The translations under genes and the position numbers were made by a program. A DNA stretch of 64,000 nt from Mixta mediterraneensis (GTDB lineage: Bacteria; Pseudomonadota; Gammaproteobacteria; Enterobacterales; Enterobacteriaceae). Below, one piece after another: positions 8,259 through 16,723 of the stretch; positions within the stretch are counted from its first letter, which is position 1; the number at the start of each line of letters is the position of its first letter. The notes beneath the pieces were generated by a model. That model searched no databases. It was not told the origin of the DNA and was given only the letters and a program-made list of their open reading frames with translations. The stretch covers positions 124,001 to 188,000 of the forward strand of contig NZ_JACFXY010000004.1 in the NCBI RefSeq assembly GCF_014946725.1. Reading direction: 5' to 3'.

Positions 8259-10913
8259 TTATTGGTTACCTTGCTGCAGCAGTTGGTTGACGTAAGCGTC
8301 AATATCACTGATGGTATTTGTAATGTTTGAATCGTCACACACATTAATGTGCTGTTCTAACTCTTCACAAAGCTGTTTGCCTGGTAGCAAATTGAGCATG
8401 GCAAACACGCCTTTTAGGCGATGCGCTGTCTGAGCAAGCGAGGCGTAATCCTTTTCCGCCGACTCAGTATACAATCTCTTTACATCATCCGGTACTGTCT
8501 CAGTGAATAGCTGGAAATAACCCCCGCTCATAAGTGGCGTGGCAGCCTCTGTTTCAGTGTTATCCTCCATAACATCATGGGACAATTGCTTCTCAATCAG
8601 CGCCAGCAGCGCATCAAGTAACGCGCTGCTCAGATTGAAATTGACCCGATATTGCTGGTCGTTCAACGCATGATGGCCAAGTTCATCCTCAGCCAGCAGC
8701 AGTGCCCAGCCCGTTAATTTTGCCGGATCGTCTGTCACCAGCACGTCATGATCTTGTCCTGAAATACGTTCATCAGGCGTCAGGCAACGTGCGCCCCAGT
8801 TTTCCAAATGACGACACACGATTTTGTGCACATCTTCCATAGCGATTTCCACTAATGCGGTCACGCCATCAAGAATTTTCTCTTCTTCCTCTACACTTCT
8901 TTGCTCCAGCGCGAGCGGCAACTGGATGTTATAACGCGTACCGATGTCGGCTTTTGCCACGATTTCCAGGCTGCCGCCCATCTGTTTACAGAGCTGTTTG
9001 CACAAGAAAAACGCCATGCCAGAAGCCTGACCGTAGCGATCCTGGCTGGTATCACCCAGGAACGGGAAATCAACATTGGCCAGTTCATCTACTGTTAAGC
9101 CTGCACCGGTATCTACCAGCTCAATGCTCAGGCGATCGGCATGTTGTTCAGGCGTTTTTACATCAAGTGAAATCTTACCCCAGCGCGTGGTGGTCAACGC
9201 ATAATGCACCAGCGTGGTCAGCACTTTTCGCAGCGCACGACGATCGCCAAAACGCATTTCATCATTAGGTTGATGATTATTAACCACCAGTGATAAGCCT
9301 TTGCGGCGCATCAGCGGCAAACTTTCCAGCGCGATTTCATCTAACAATTCTTGTAAATTAAATACCGTGGCGTCAGGCGACCAGTCGTGCGCTTCAAGGC
9401 GATTCAGCAGCACAATATCATCGACCAGGCGTGATAAACCCTGGCTTTCATCCAGCACGTCAAGCACGGCTTCGTTGTGATCGTGCTGACTCAGTTGCAC
9501 CAGTTGGGCCACCATTTTTTCCAGCGGCACATTTATCGCATGGCCCAGATTCTGTAGCAGTTGCTGACGCATCTGGTGATTACGATCCAGTACCTGCTGC
9601 GCTTTTTGCAGCTTCTTATTCACCAGCAACTCACGATCCTGATCGCGCATCATAAATAGCTGGGTATGCGGCGATAGCATGCTGCGTGCGTGACGGATTT
9701 CATACACTTCGTTATTAATGGTTGCCTGCAATACGCCCTGATGTTGGTCTGACATATTGATGATTTTTTGTAAATTAAGATGAGGCAACAGGTGCTCTGC
9801 AATTTTATTGCTCAGCAAAGTACGGTTGCTGGCAAAGTCATATACCAGTAAGCCGACCGGCAAGCTGGCGACGATCTCTTCATTCAGAACCCGCAGCGAA
9901 TCAAGTTCCGCACTCTGGTTCTCGCTGGGACGCAGCGACTGCTGACGCAGCAGCACCATGCCCGCAAGCGACAGCAGGAACAGCAGCAGGTTACTCAGCA
10001 GCGGCCATAACAAATTGTGTAGCGTATCGATAAATAAGCGGGTAACCGGAACGCGATATACCAGCTGTAACGAGGTGCTCGGCAGCGTGGCGGCAATTTC
10101 TAAGTTAGGGTTTGCCAAAGAAATTTGCGTGTTCTCTGCCTCTTCCTGATCGGTACTGCTCGGCAACGCCGCGACCTGACGCAGCTGGAAGTTTTCCAAC
10201 GGCATATTCTGTGGGATCAGGTCATTAATTGGCAGATCAAATGCCACCACCGTTGCCAGATGGCCTGGCTGATTGAAGGTGGTGCGCACGGTAAAATAGT
10301 GGTCGTTCTGAAAGGATAAATGGCGCAGCGGCGAAAAGCTTTCTCGCTCGTCCAGCGCATTGGCCTGCTGAAGCATCTCAGCACGGCGTCCATCAACCAG
10401 CGAACTGATGGCGCTTTCTTTATAACGTGTCGCCATATCTTTCAGCGGCAGCGTTGAGATCATAATCAGACTGTTATCCTGCCCATTCAGAAAATACATC
10501 GACCAGGTTGGATTTTCTGTACCCCACAACGTATCCAGATAACTGGACATACGCATGGTCATGTCGAGCGTGCTGCTGTCATGTGATCCAAAAATCAGCG
10601 CTTCGGTTTTGCGACGGGTTTTTTCGAGATAATAAACATCAGGGCGCAGACGCGTCTCCTGCAGGCTGCTGGTCGGCGTCGATCCCGCTGCACTGGTAGC
10701 CAGATTTTCATAAATCTGCCAGGTGGCGAAACGGTAAGCATCAATGCGTTTTTGCATGGCGCGCGCCACGTCAGTCATGGCATAACGTTTTTCGGTCAGC
10801 CAGGCGTTCACCGAGTTGTGCACCACAAAGCCCAGCGCCAGTAACAGCACCAGATTGAAAACCACAAAAAAGCGGGTGACATTGCCTGATGTCAGGGGAA
10901 ACTTATACAACAT
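8259..10913 (-). CDS. rcsD: Rcs phosphotransfer protein RcsD
   Basis: Membrane histidine phosphotransferase that carries phosphate between RcsC and RcsB. The 884-residue product has an N-terminal TM segment (about residues 13-33), a periplasmic region, a second TM near 300-325, a degenerate kinase-like region without a functional phospho-acceptor His, the RcsD-ABL region and a C-terminal HPt domain with His831 (context AHRLKGVF). Only 19 bp separate its start from the stop of the upstream MFS gene on the same strand, which differs from E. coli, where rcsD follows the micF/ompC region directly. Confidence 0.96.
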   Translation of the reverse strand: MLYKFPLTSGNVTRFFVVFNLVLLLALGFVVHNSVNAWLTEKRYAMTDVARAMQKRIDAYRFATWQIYENLATSAAGSTPTSSLQETRLRPDVYYLEKTRRKTEALIFGSHDSSTLDMTMRMSSYLDTLWGTENPTWSMYFLNGQDNSLIMISTLPLKDMATRYKESAISSLVDGRRAEMLQQANALDERESFSPLRHLSFQNDHYFTVRTTFNQPGHLATVVAFDLPINDLIPQNMPLENFQLRQVAALPSSTDQEEAENTQISLANPNLEIAATLPSTSLQLVYRVPVTRLFIDTLHNLLWPLLSNLLLFLLSLAGMVLLRQQSLRPSENQSAELDSLRVLNEEIVASLPVGLLVYDFASNRTLLSNKIAEHLLPHLNLQKIINMSDQHQGVLQATINNEVYEIRHARSMLSPHTQLFMMRDQDRELLVNKKLQKAQQVLDRNHQMRQQLLQNLGHAINVPLEKMVAQLVQLSQHDHNEAVLDVLDESQGLSRLVDDIVLLNRLEAHDWSPDATVFNLQELLDEIALESLPLMRRKGLSLVVNNHQPNDEMRFGDRRALRKVLTTLVHYALTTTRWGKISLDVKTPEQHADRLSIELVDTGAGLTVDELANVDFPFLGDTSQDRYGQASGMAFFLCKQLCKQMGGSLEIVAKADIGTRYNIQLPLALEQRSVEEEEKILDGVTALVEIAMEDVHKIVCRHLENWGARCLTPDERISGQDHDVLVTDDPAKLTGWALLLAEDELGHHALNDQQYRVNFNLSSALLDALLALIEKQLSHDVMEDNTETEAATPLMSGGYFQLFTETVPDDVKRLYTESAEKDYASLAQTAHRLKGVFAMLNLLPGKQLCEELEQHINVCDDSNITNTISDIDAYVNQLLQQGNQ

Positions 10914-10932
10914 AACGTCTCAGATACCTGAA

Positions 10933-12087
10933 TTATCGCGCAATAGGTCGCGCACTGGCCGCCACAGCTAGCAGTAATAGCGCAATTAGCAAAAACGCGC
11001 CGCTGAGGCTGAACCATTGAGAAATGAATCCGATTAAGGCCGGACCTGAGAGAATACCCGCATATCCCAGCGTTGTCATGGCTGAAATCGCCAGGTTTGC
11101 TGGCATATCCTGTTGATTCCCGACAGCATTGAACAACATCGGCACCGTATTAGCTAAACCAAAACCGACCAGCAAAAAGGCGAGCAGCGCCATCTCAGGC
11201 CAGGGCAGCAACACAGCCAGCGACATGCCCGCCGCTGCGGCTAAGGCGCCAGTCAGCATGACCGGATAGCGACCAAAGCGATGAATGACGCTGTCGCCAG
11301 TGAAGCGTCCCAGCGTCATCGCCACCGAAAACAACGCATAGCCGAGACCCGCATGAGCGGGCGGCATCGTCGGGCTTTGTAGCAGCAGTAGCGCACCCCA
11401 GTCCAGCACCGCGCCTTCGGCCAGAAACAGGATAAAGCACAGCACACCGAGAAACGCCACCCAGCCGCGTGGGATCACCAGCCACGGCTGTTCGGGCTGA
11501 TGCAGCCGATCGTTCATAAAACCAGGAAGACGCCATATCAGTAGCAGCAGCATGACGGCCATCACGACTAAAACGGCAGTGAGCGGTGTGAATGCGGCAC
11601 TCAGTAACAGACTAACCGTTCCCGCGCCTAAGATGCCGCCCAGGCTGAAGAAGCCATGAAAGCCTGACATCAACGGGCGACCCGCTGCTTTTTCTACCTC
11701 GACCGCCTGATAGTTCATTGCCACATCCAGTGTGCCCAAACCGGCACCGAACAACATCAGCGCAGCAGCCAGTAATAGATGAGATGCTGTGGTTGCCAGC
11801 AGCGGCAGCATAATCAACACCAATAGCGTTGATACCAGCATGACGCGGCGGCAACCAAAACGTGCCACCAGCTTACCGGTGACCGGCATCGCTGCCAGCG
11901 ATCCAATCCCTAAACACAGCAGCAGCGCGCCCAGCGACGCACCCGTAAGCTGTAAACGATCGCGTGCGAAAGGCACCAGAGGGGCCCAGGCAGACATGGC
12001 TAATCCGTTAATTAAAAAGATAGTGCGCGTGCCCCAATGCAGGCGGCTGGTATGTCTGTTCTGCTGTGCGGTATTCAGTGCGGTCAT
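10933..12087 (-). CDS. MFS transporter, YbjJ-like
   Basis: Probable inner-membrane solute/proton transporter of the major facilitator superfamily; substrate unknown. The 384-residue product has about 12 hydrophobic helices with an internal duplication. The first-half loop between TM2 and TM3 reads GKLVARFGCRR, the usual G-x-L-a-D/R-x-x-G-R/K-R type motif. The overall pattern (short N-terminus, SAWAPLVPFARD, HGFFSLGG) resembles E. coli YbjJ and related proteins. It sits just upstream of rcsD on the same strand, so it may share a transcript with rcsDB. Confidence 0.8.
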   Translation of the reverse strand: MTALNTAQQNRHTSRLHWGTRTIFLINGLAMSAWAPLVPFARDRLQLTGASLGALLLCLGIGSLAAMPVTGKLVARFGCRRVMLVSTLLVLIMLPLLATTASHLLLAAALMLFGAGLGTLDVAMNYQAVEVEKAAGRPLMSGFHGFFSLGGILGAGTVSLLLSAAFTPLTAVLVVMAVMLLLLIWRLPGFMNDRLHQPEQPWLVIPRGWVAFLGVLCFILFLAEGAVLDWGALLLLQSPTMPPAHAGLGYALFSVAMTLGRFTGDSVIHRFGRYPVMLTGALAAAAGMSLAVLLPWPEMALLAFLLVGFGLANTVPMLFNAVGNQQDMPANLAISAMTTLGYAGILSGPALIGFISQWFSLSGAFLLIALLLLAVAASARPIAR

Positions 12088-12261
12088 AGCTTAAATTCAT
12101 CGGTGACAAAGCGGCCAATTGTAGCATTGAAGCCGTTAATTCTCTGCGCGTAATAGGTATTCATCAAACGGGTGATCATTAGCGAACAATCGGCAAAAAA
12201 GGGAGTTTACCGACTTTTTCCCCGCCGCGATTTTTTTCCAGAACTTTCCTGGCATAAACCT

Positions 12262-12498
12262 GGCGAAGTAGAAATCGTCTCGCCAGATACCCTTCAGGAC
12301 GAGGCAAAACGCGATCAATATTACTATCGTGTCTATGTTCGTACCCAGAAAGCAGAGCTAACGAACCGGGCAGGCCGAAAATTCCCGATTGTGCCGGGTA
12401 TGGTGGCGAATGTGGAAATTAAAACCGGTCAGAAATCAGTAATGGATTATTTACTTAAGCCCCTGAATAAAGCCAAAGAATCGATGCGTGAGCGTTGA
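12262..12498 (+). pseudogene. C-terminal remnant of a HlyD-family type I secretion adaptor
   Basis: About 80 codons match the extreme C-terminus of type I secretion membrane-fusion proteins (LapC/PrtE/HlyD type), including the family signatures EIVSPDT, RFPIVPGM and VLDYL-KPLN-like DYLLKPLNKA. The open frame starts at 12172, but residues before about 12262 do not look like the family, and the membrane anchor, coiled coils and most of the barrel are missing. No partner ABC ATPase, outer-membrane protein or substrate gene is nearby. It ends 51 bp from an IS element, so a deletion or rearrangement removed the rest of a secretion locus. Confidence 0.8.
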
Positions 12499-12608
12499 TC
12501 ATTCGATCCAGCGCTATATCTACCTCTCTTTATTACCAGCATAAATTAAGAACCTATCCCAAAAGGAATTGTCAGATCGTAAATAATGGCAATTTTTGAG
12601 GGCGAAGT

Positions 12609-13007
12609 ATGGCGGGCAACAAGTGGCAGATCAGCGATGAACTCTGGGAGAAAATGGCTCCACTTCTCCCGGAACATAAAACCCACCATCCGCTGGGCAC
12701 GCATCGTAGACGTGTTGATAATCGTGCCGCAATGAACGCCATTTTCTTTGTGCTCAGAACCGGTTGCCAATGGAATGCCCTGAATGCCACGGATATTTGC
12801 TCATCCAGCTCAGCCCACCGCCGCTTTCAGGAATGGCGGGATGCTGGAGTATTTGAACGCTTCTGGCAAAACGGGCTGCTTGCCTGCGAGAAGCGGGATG
12901 CCATTGACTGGTCATGGTTGTCGATGGATGGCTGCATGACAAAATCGCCCCTTGCAGGCTCAAAAAAACAGGTCGCAACCCGACTGACAGGGGGAAGCAG
13001 GGAGTAA
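12609..13007 (+). CDS. IS5-family transposase, OrfA (N-terminal frame)
   Basis: The 132-codon frame encodes the N-terminal half of the DDE transposase: the DUF4096-type region (ISDELWEKMAPLLPE) and the first catalytic Asp (SMDG). It starts with ATG after GGGCGAAGT. At 12962-12968 it contains A_AAA_AAA in the zero frame (codons AAA AAA), a classical -1 slippery heptamer. A -1 shift there leads directly into OrfB (reading on as TGRNPTDRGKQG). Without the shift the frame ends after 13 further codons and a short non-transposase tail. Confidence 0.9.
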   Translation: MAGNKWQISDELWEKMAPLLPEHKTHHPLGTHRRRVDNRAAMNAIFFVLRTGCQWNALNATDICSSSSAHRRFQEWRDAGVFERFWQNGLLACEKRDAIDWSWLSMDGCMTKSPLAGSKKQVATRLTGGSRE

Positions 13008-13414
13008 AGCGGAGCCTGATGACCGACGGGAACGGGCTTCCGCTCTCGCTGGCTGTCGCAGGGGCAAATACCCACGACATAAAACTGGTTGAAGATACGC
13101 TGGACGCGCTACAGACCGGCAGGCCGGGTCGCAGGCTGCATCTGTGTATGGACAAAGGCTATGAGGCTGAATGGGTGGAAATTTGTTTGAAAGCTCGTCG
13201 TTATGAACCTCATATCCAGTCGGGGAAAGAGGAGTCTGAGGCAATTAAAAACAGCGAGTTCAGGGCTCATCGTTGGGTTGTGGAAAGAACGCATAGCTGG
13301 ATGAATCGCTTTCGCCGCATACTGACGCGATGGGAGAAGAAAGTCGAAAACTACGAGGCGATGCTGCATTTTGCTTGCAGCATCATTGTCTGGAATAAAA
13401 TCCTTTTGGGATAG
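12914..13414 (+). CDS. IS5-family transposase, OrfB (catalytic C-terminal frame)
   Basis: This -1 frame supplies the rest of the transposase: GRNPTDRGKQG, the second catalytic Asp in MDKGYE and the Glu in VVERTHSWMNRFRR, followed by the usual C-terminal helix. Expression is expected mainly as an OrfAB fusion made by -1 frameshifting at the A7 run (12962-12968). The annotated start within the overlap is only the first possible Met and is probably not used on its own. The OrfA-OrfB join is colinear with full-length relatives. Confidence 0.88.
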   Translation: MVVDGWLHDKIAPCRLKKTGRNPTDRGKQGVKRSLMTDGNGLPLSLAVAGANTHDIKLVEDTLDALQTGRPGRRLHLCMDKGYEAEWVEICLKARRYEPHIQSGKEESEAIKNSEFRAHRWVVERTHSWMNRFRRILTRWEKKVENYEAMLHFACSIIVWNKILLG

Positions 13415-13550
13415 GTTCTAAGTCGAATATTGTTTGCCGGTTAAATGAATAATCCGTGCTGAATTTGACCTTTAGTGCGGTCTGCAAACGCTGTTATTTT
13501 AAGGAAGAAGTTAAGTTTACGTTTAAATAAGACAGGAAGACATTTTGTGC

Positions 13551-13644
13551 AAAAAAAATGCCGGACAATCATGTCCGGCGGGAAATTAGGGTAAATATCT
13601 CATTCGGGGTGAATGAAGGTAATAATGAAATAAATGATGATAGC
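13551..13644 (-). ncRNA. micF: MicF small antisense RNA
   Basis: Read on the minus strand, the sequence begins GCTATCATCATTTATTTC, matching the 5' end and OmpF-pairing region of E. coli MicF. It keeps TTCATTC and the GTTTACCC-like middle, and ends with a GC hairpin (GCCGGAC/GTCCGGC) plus eight Ts (13551-13558). The 94-nt length agrees with MicF (93 nt). It is divergent from ompC, exactly where micF lies in E. coli. MicF represses ompF translation by base pairing; ompF is not in this window. Confidence 0.93.
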
Positions 13645-13740
13645 GGGATCTATTGTAGGCACTGATGAGATATAAGTTTTATCATTCAGTGCTGAGAAAA
13701 ACATAACTCAACTTTTTGATTTTAAAGCTAATTAAATTAA

Positions 13741-13760
13741 GTAAACATTTTGTGCGATAT
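13741..13760 (+). promoter_or_regulatory. Putative OmpR site upstream of micF/ompC
   Basis: GTAAACATTTTGTGCGATAT resembles the E. coli ompC C1 OmpR site (TTTACATTTTGAAACATCT). It lies between the divergent micF and ompC starts, 207 bp from the ompC ATG. Other A+T-rich tandem sites probably follow but I cannot place them reliably. Confidence 0.5.
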
Positions 13761-13966
13761 TTATTATCAATATGTGCTGGTTATTAGTTCCCCAAAATTT
13801 ACTTATTGAAAAAACTATTGCGGTTTATGAAACAGTTTCGGAAATTTAGTAGCATTTTCGCGGTGGATTATTGCCCTTTATAAAAGAACAATGGCTTGCC
13901 GGCTGAATTTTTAATCGTTCAGTTTGCAGTGGCAAATTATAAAGGCACATAACAGAGGGTAATAAA

Positions 13967-15082
13967 ATGAAACTTCGCATTCTCTCCCTGATGGTTCCTG
14001 CGTTGCTGGTCGCCGCAGGTTCAGCAAACGCAGCTGAAATCTATAATAAAGACGGTAATAAATTAGACCTGTTCGGGAAAGTTGATGGTCTGCACTATTT
14101 CTCAGATGACGATGGCACCGATGGTGACCAGTCGTATCTGCGCTTTGGTTTCAAGGGCGAAACCGAAGTTAATGATCAAATTACTGGTTACGGCCAATGG
14201 GAATATCAGGCTGCACTGAATACGGCTGAGTCTGAAGGCACTGCAAATAGCTATACCCGTATTGGTTTTGCCGGTTTGAAATTTGGTGATGCAGGTTCAC
14301 TTGATTATGGTCGCAACTATGGCGTGACGTATGACATCGGCGCATGGACCGACGTACTGCCTGAGTTCGGCGGCGATACCTATGGCGCAGATAACTTCCT
14401 GTTCCAGCGCGGCAATGGCATGGCAACCTATCGCAACACCAACTTCTTTGGCCTGGTTGATGGCTGGAACTTTGCCGTGCAGTATCAGGGGAAAAACGGC
14501 GACGGTGACGAATCACCGAATGGCCGTGACGTACTGGGTCAGAACGGCGACGGCTGGGGCCTGAGCACCACTTATGATCTGGGTTCTGGTTTTGGTATCG
14601 GTGCGGCTATGTTCCAGTCTGATCGTACTAATGACCAGAATGGCCGGAACAATCCAGCCATACTGGGTCGTGGTGATAAAGCCGAAGCCTACACCGGCGG
14701 CCTGAAATATGACGCGAACAATATTTACCTGGCAGCGATGTACACCAAGTCTTACAATGCGACGCGCTTCGGTGACAGTGATTCAGCCGCTTACGGTTAC
14801 GCAGATAAAGCAGAAAACTGGGAACTGGTTGCACAGTACCAGTTTGATTTCGGCCTGCGTCCATCACTGGCTTACGTGACTTCTCGTGGTACAGATATTC
14901 AGGGCTGGGGCAAACAGGACCTGAAAAAATATATTGATGTAGGTGCGACTTACTACTTCAACAAGAACATGTCTACTTATGTTGATTATCAAATCAACCT
15001 GTTAGACGACAATGATTTTACTGATGCTGCCGGTGTTAATACCGACGACGTTGTCGCCCTGGGCCTGGTTTACCAGTTCTAA
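13967..15082 (+). CDS. ompC: Outer-membrane porin OmpC family
   Basis: General trimeric diffusion porin. The 371-residue precursor has a Sec signal peptide with cleavage after NA ([14 protein letters not shown]), followed by the classical porin N-terminus and sixteen predicted amphipathic strands. The L3 constriction segment ([10 protein letters not shown]) is present and the terminal residue is Phe (GLVYQF), required for BAM recognition. The RBS AGAGGG is 8 bp before the ATG. The genomic position beside micF and rcsD makes OmpC more likely than OmpF. Expression is expected to respond to OmpR/EnvZ. Confidence 0.95.
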   Translation: MKLRILSLMVPALLVAAGSANAAEIYNKDGNKLDLFGKVDGLHYFSDDDGTDGDQSYLRFGFKGETEVNDQITGYGQWEYQAALNTAESEGTANSYTRIGFAGLKFGDAGSLDYGRNYGVTYDIGAWTDVLPEFGGDTYGADNFLFQRGNGMATYRNTNFFGLVDGWNFAVQYQGKNGDGDESPNGRDVLGQNGDGWGLSTTYDLGSGFGIGAAMFQSDRTNDQNGRNNPAILGRGDKAEAYTGGLKYDANNIYLAAMYTKSYNATRFGDSDSAAYGYADKAENWELVAQYQFDFGLRPSLAYVTSRGTDIQGWGKQDLKKYIDVGATYYFNKNMSTYVDYQINLLDDNDFTDAAGVNTDDVVALGLVYQF

Positions 15083-15090
15083 GCGGACAG

Positions 15091-15123
15091 GGAGCGTGAC
15101 TCTCTCACGCTCCCCTTTTTTTA
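15091..15123. terminator. Terminator after ompC
   Basis: A perfect 9-bp stem GGAGCGTGA/TCACGCTCC is followed by CCTTTTTTT. A small minus-strand ORF ends at 15121, so the hairpin may serve both directions. Confidence 0.85.
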
Positions 15124-15264
15124 TTCCGCTGAACGCCATTTCTTTTGCTTCCGCGCCCTGTTAACGGGTGGAACGCTTCCTTCAAAGGCCGAACCTGCTA
15201 AGGTGAAGGCTGAAAAATCCAGCCAGCGTTGCCAGCCTATATGCTTTGGTTGTGTCTTATCCAT
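15121..15264 (-). CDS. Small ORF, 47 residues, basic C-terminus
   Basis: An ATG at 15262-15264, preceded by GAGAGG at 6 bp, opens a 47-codon frame beginning MDKTQPKHIGWQRWLDF and ending in a Lys/Arg-rich tail. It ends within the ompC terminator region. I do not recognise it. The RBS and lack of other features in this stretch are the only support; conservation in relatives would decide. Confidence 0.35.
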   Translation of the reverse strand: MDKTQPKHIGWQRWLDFSAFTLAGSAFEGSVPPVNRARKQKKWRSAE

Positions 15265-15412
15265 TCCGCACCTCTCAGAGTTAAACGCTGATTTAACAAT
15301 GCAGAATTCATGCCAGTTTCACCGCTCGTAACGCCACGGAGACCGACTGGAAACTGGTAAACTGCCGCCGCCCTGATGAAGGGAACAATGTTCTGTTTTG
15401 GTGCAGAGAGCG

Positions 15413-15526
15413 TTAATGCTGGCGCGGCTGGGAGGGCGCAATATGTCTGATGCGCTTTTGCTGCCACAGTTTATAACTGCTGAAGGCAAACAGGCCGAGA
15501 GCGATGGCGAGAATTATATAAATCAT
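15413..15526 (-). CDS. Small membrane protein, 37 residues
   Basis: The frame begins MIYIILAIALGLFAFSSYKL, a single hydrophobic helix, then continues with a basic tail (WQQKRIRHIAPSQ), which predicts a single-pass protein with its C-terminus in the cytoplasm. The start at 15524-15526 is chosen because AAAGGAG lies 6 bp upstream; a longer form starting at 15547 lacks such a site. It lies divergent from apbE. Not a family I recognise; it has the size and shape of the many enterobacterial small membrane proteins. Confidence 0.55.
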   Translation of the reverse strand: MIYIILAIALGLFAFSSYKLWQQKRIRHIAPSQPRQH

Positions 15527-15671
15527 CTGATGCTCCTTTAATGTCATGCCCCGGTTGCGAGCGGAAGCCTTCATGGTGGCAATGGCCTGACAATGGATCA
15601 AGACGATTTTCACGGATTTACGAGTTGTTTATGCTTTGTATCAGCTTGGAATAAAGTTTTACAGGTGAGGA

Positions 15672-16706
15672 ATGATGCGTATTCAGATTAATCTGCCGTT
15701 AGTGGTTTTGGCAATGTTTTTATTAGCAGGCTGTGATCAAGGTTCGCCCTCGCAGACCCTGGTACTGGAAGGCAAAACCATGGGGACCGTATGGCGCGTC
15801 AGTATGGCAGGCGTGGAAGCCGGGCGTAAAATTGCCTTGCGGCAGGCGATACAAAAGCAGCTTGATGCCGATGATGCTGAGCTTTCTACCTGGAAGCCGG
15901 ACTCGACGTTATCGCGTTTTAATCAAAACCAGAGGAGGGAGCCGCAACCGGTAAGCGCCAATATGGCGGATATTGTCACCGAAGCGTTGCGCATTGGTCA
16001 TAAAACGTCGGGCGCGATGAATATCACCGTCGGGCCGTTGGTCAATCTCTGGGGGTTTGGACCGGACAGGCAGCCAGCGCGTACACCCAGCGAGGCACAA
16101 ATTGCTGCCGCTAAAGCCTTAACCGGCTTACAGCATTTACGCGTGCTTCAGGGCGTAGATGGGCAGTGGCTACAAAAAGATCTGCCAGGTTTGTATGTTG
16201 ATCTTTCAACGCTGGGCGAAGGATTTGCTACCGATCATCTGGCACGTTTACTGGAGCAGCAGGGCATCAGTAATTATCTGGTGTCGGTGGGCGGGGCAGT
16301 ATTGAGCCGCGGCAACAATGCCAGCGGTCAGCCGTGGCGCGTGGCAATTCAAAAACCTACCGATCGTGAAAATGCGGTGCAGGCGCGCGTTGAACTGCAC
16401 GGTCATGGCATCAGTACGGCGGGCAGCTATCGCAACTATTATGAACTAGACGGCAAACGCATTTCCCACATCATCGACCCCGCCACAGGGCGGCCAATTG
16501 AGCACAGGCTGGTTTCGGCAACCGTAATTGCGACGACCGCGCTTGAAGCCGATGGCTGGGATACCGGGCTGATGGTGCTGGGCAGTGAAAAGGCGAAAGC
16601 GCTGGCGCTAAAAGAGCATCTGGCCGTGTATTTAATCAGCAAACAGGGCGACCAGTTTGTTAGCTGGATGTCTCCGCAGTTTGCCGCTTTCCTTATTAAA
16701 CAGTGA
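15672..16706 (+). CDS. apbE: FAD:protein FMN transferase (lipoprotein)
   Basis: Periplasmic flavin transferase that attaches FMN to threonine of target proteins such as Rnf/Nqr subunits. The 344-residue product has a lipoprotein signal with lipobox LAGC (Cys at about residue 21), the ApbE motif GKTMGTVWRV, the Mg/FAD-binding region GLYVDLSTLGEGFATD, and SAGSYRNYYE-type motif written here as STAGSYRNYYE with SHIIDPATGRP. GAGG lies just before the tandem ATGs. It follows ompC as in E. coli; alkB follows after 17 bp. Confidence 0.95.
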   Translation: MMRIQINLPLVVLAMFLLAGCDQGSPSQTLVLEGKTMGTVWRVSMAGVEAGRKIALRQAIQKQLDADDAELSTWKPDSTLSRFNQNQRREPQPVSANMADIVTEALRIGHKTSGAMNITVGPLVNLWGFGPDRQPARTPSEAQIAAAKALTGLQHLRVLQGVDGQWLQKDLPGLYVDLSTLGEGFATDHLARLLEQQGISNYLVSVGGAVLSRGNNASGQPWRVAIQKPTDRENAVQARVELHGHGISTAGSYRNYYELDGKRISHIIDPATGRPIEHRLVSATVIATTALEADGWDTGLMVLGSEKAKALALKEHLAVYLISKQGDQFVSWMSPQFAAFLIKQ

Positions 16707-16723
16707 TCGACAGGAGGGCCACT

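Larger units (their letters stand above)
12550..13418 (+). mobile_element. Complete IS5-family (IS427-group type) insertion sequence
   Basis: An 869-bp element with perfect terminal inverted repeats (GAACCTATCCCAAAAGGA at the left, its reverse complement at 13401-13418). It is flanked by the 3-bp direct repeat TAA (12547-12549 and 13419-13421), a normal short target duplication for this group. It carries two overlapping transposase frames joined by a frameshift signal. The ends are perfect and both frames are open, so the insertion looks recent and potentially active. Confidence 0.93.

Noticed and set aside
12172..12261. N-terminal part of the adaptor-remnant frame
   Set aside because: These 30 codons do not look like the adaptor family and were left out of the pseudogene.
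15237..15467. 76-codon minus-strand frame overlapping the small ORFs before apbE
   Set aside because: It overlaps two ORFs with better ribosome sites and has no recognisable features.
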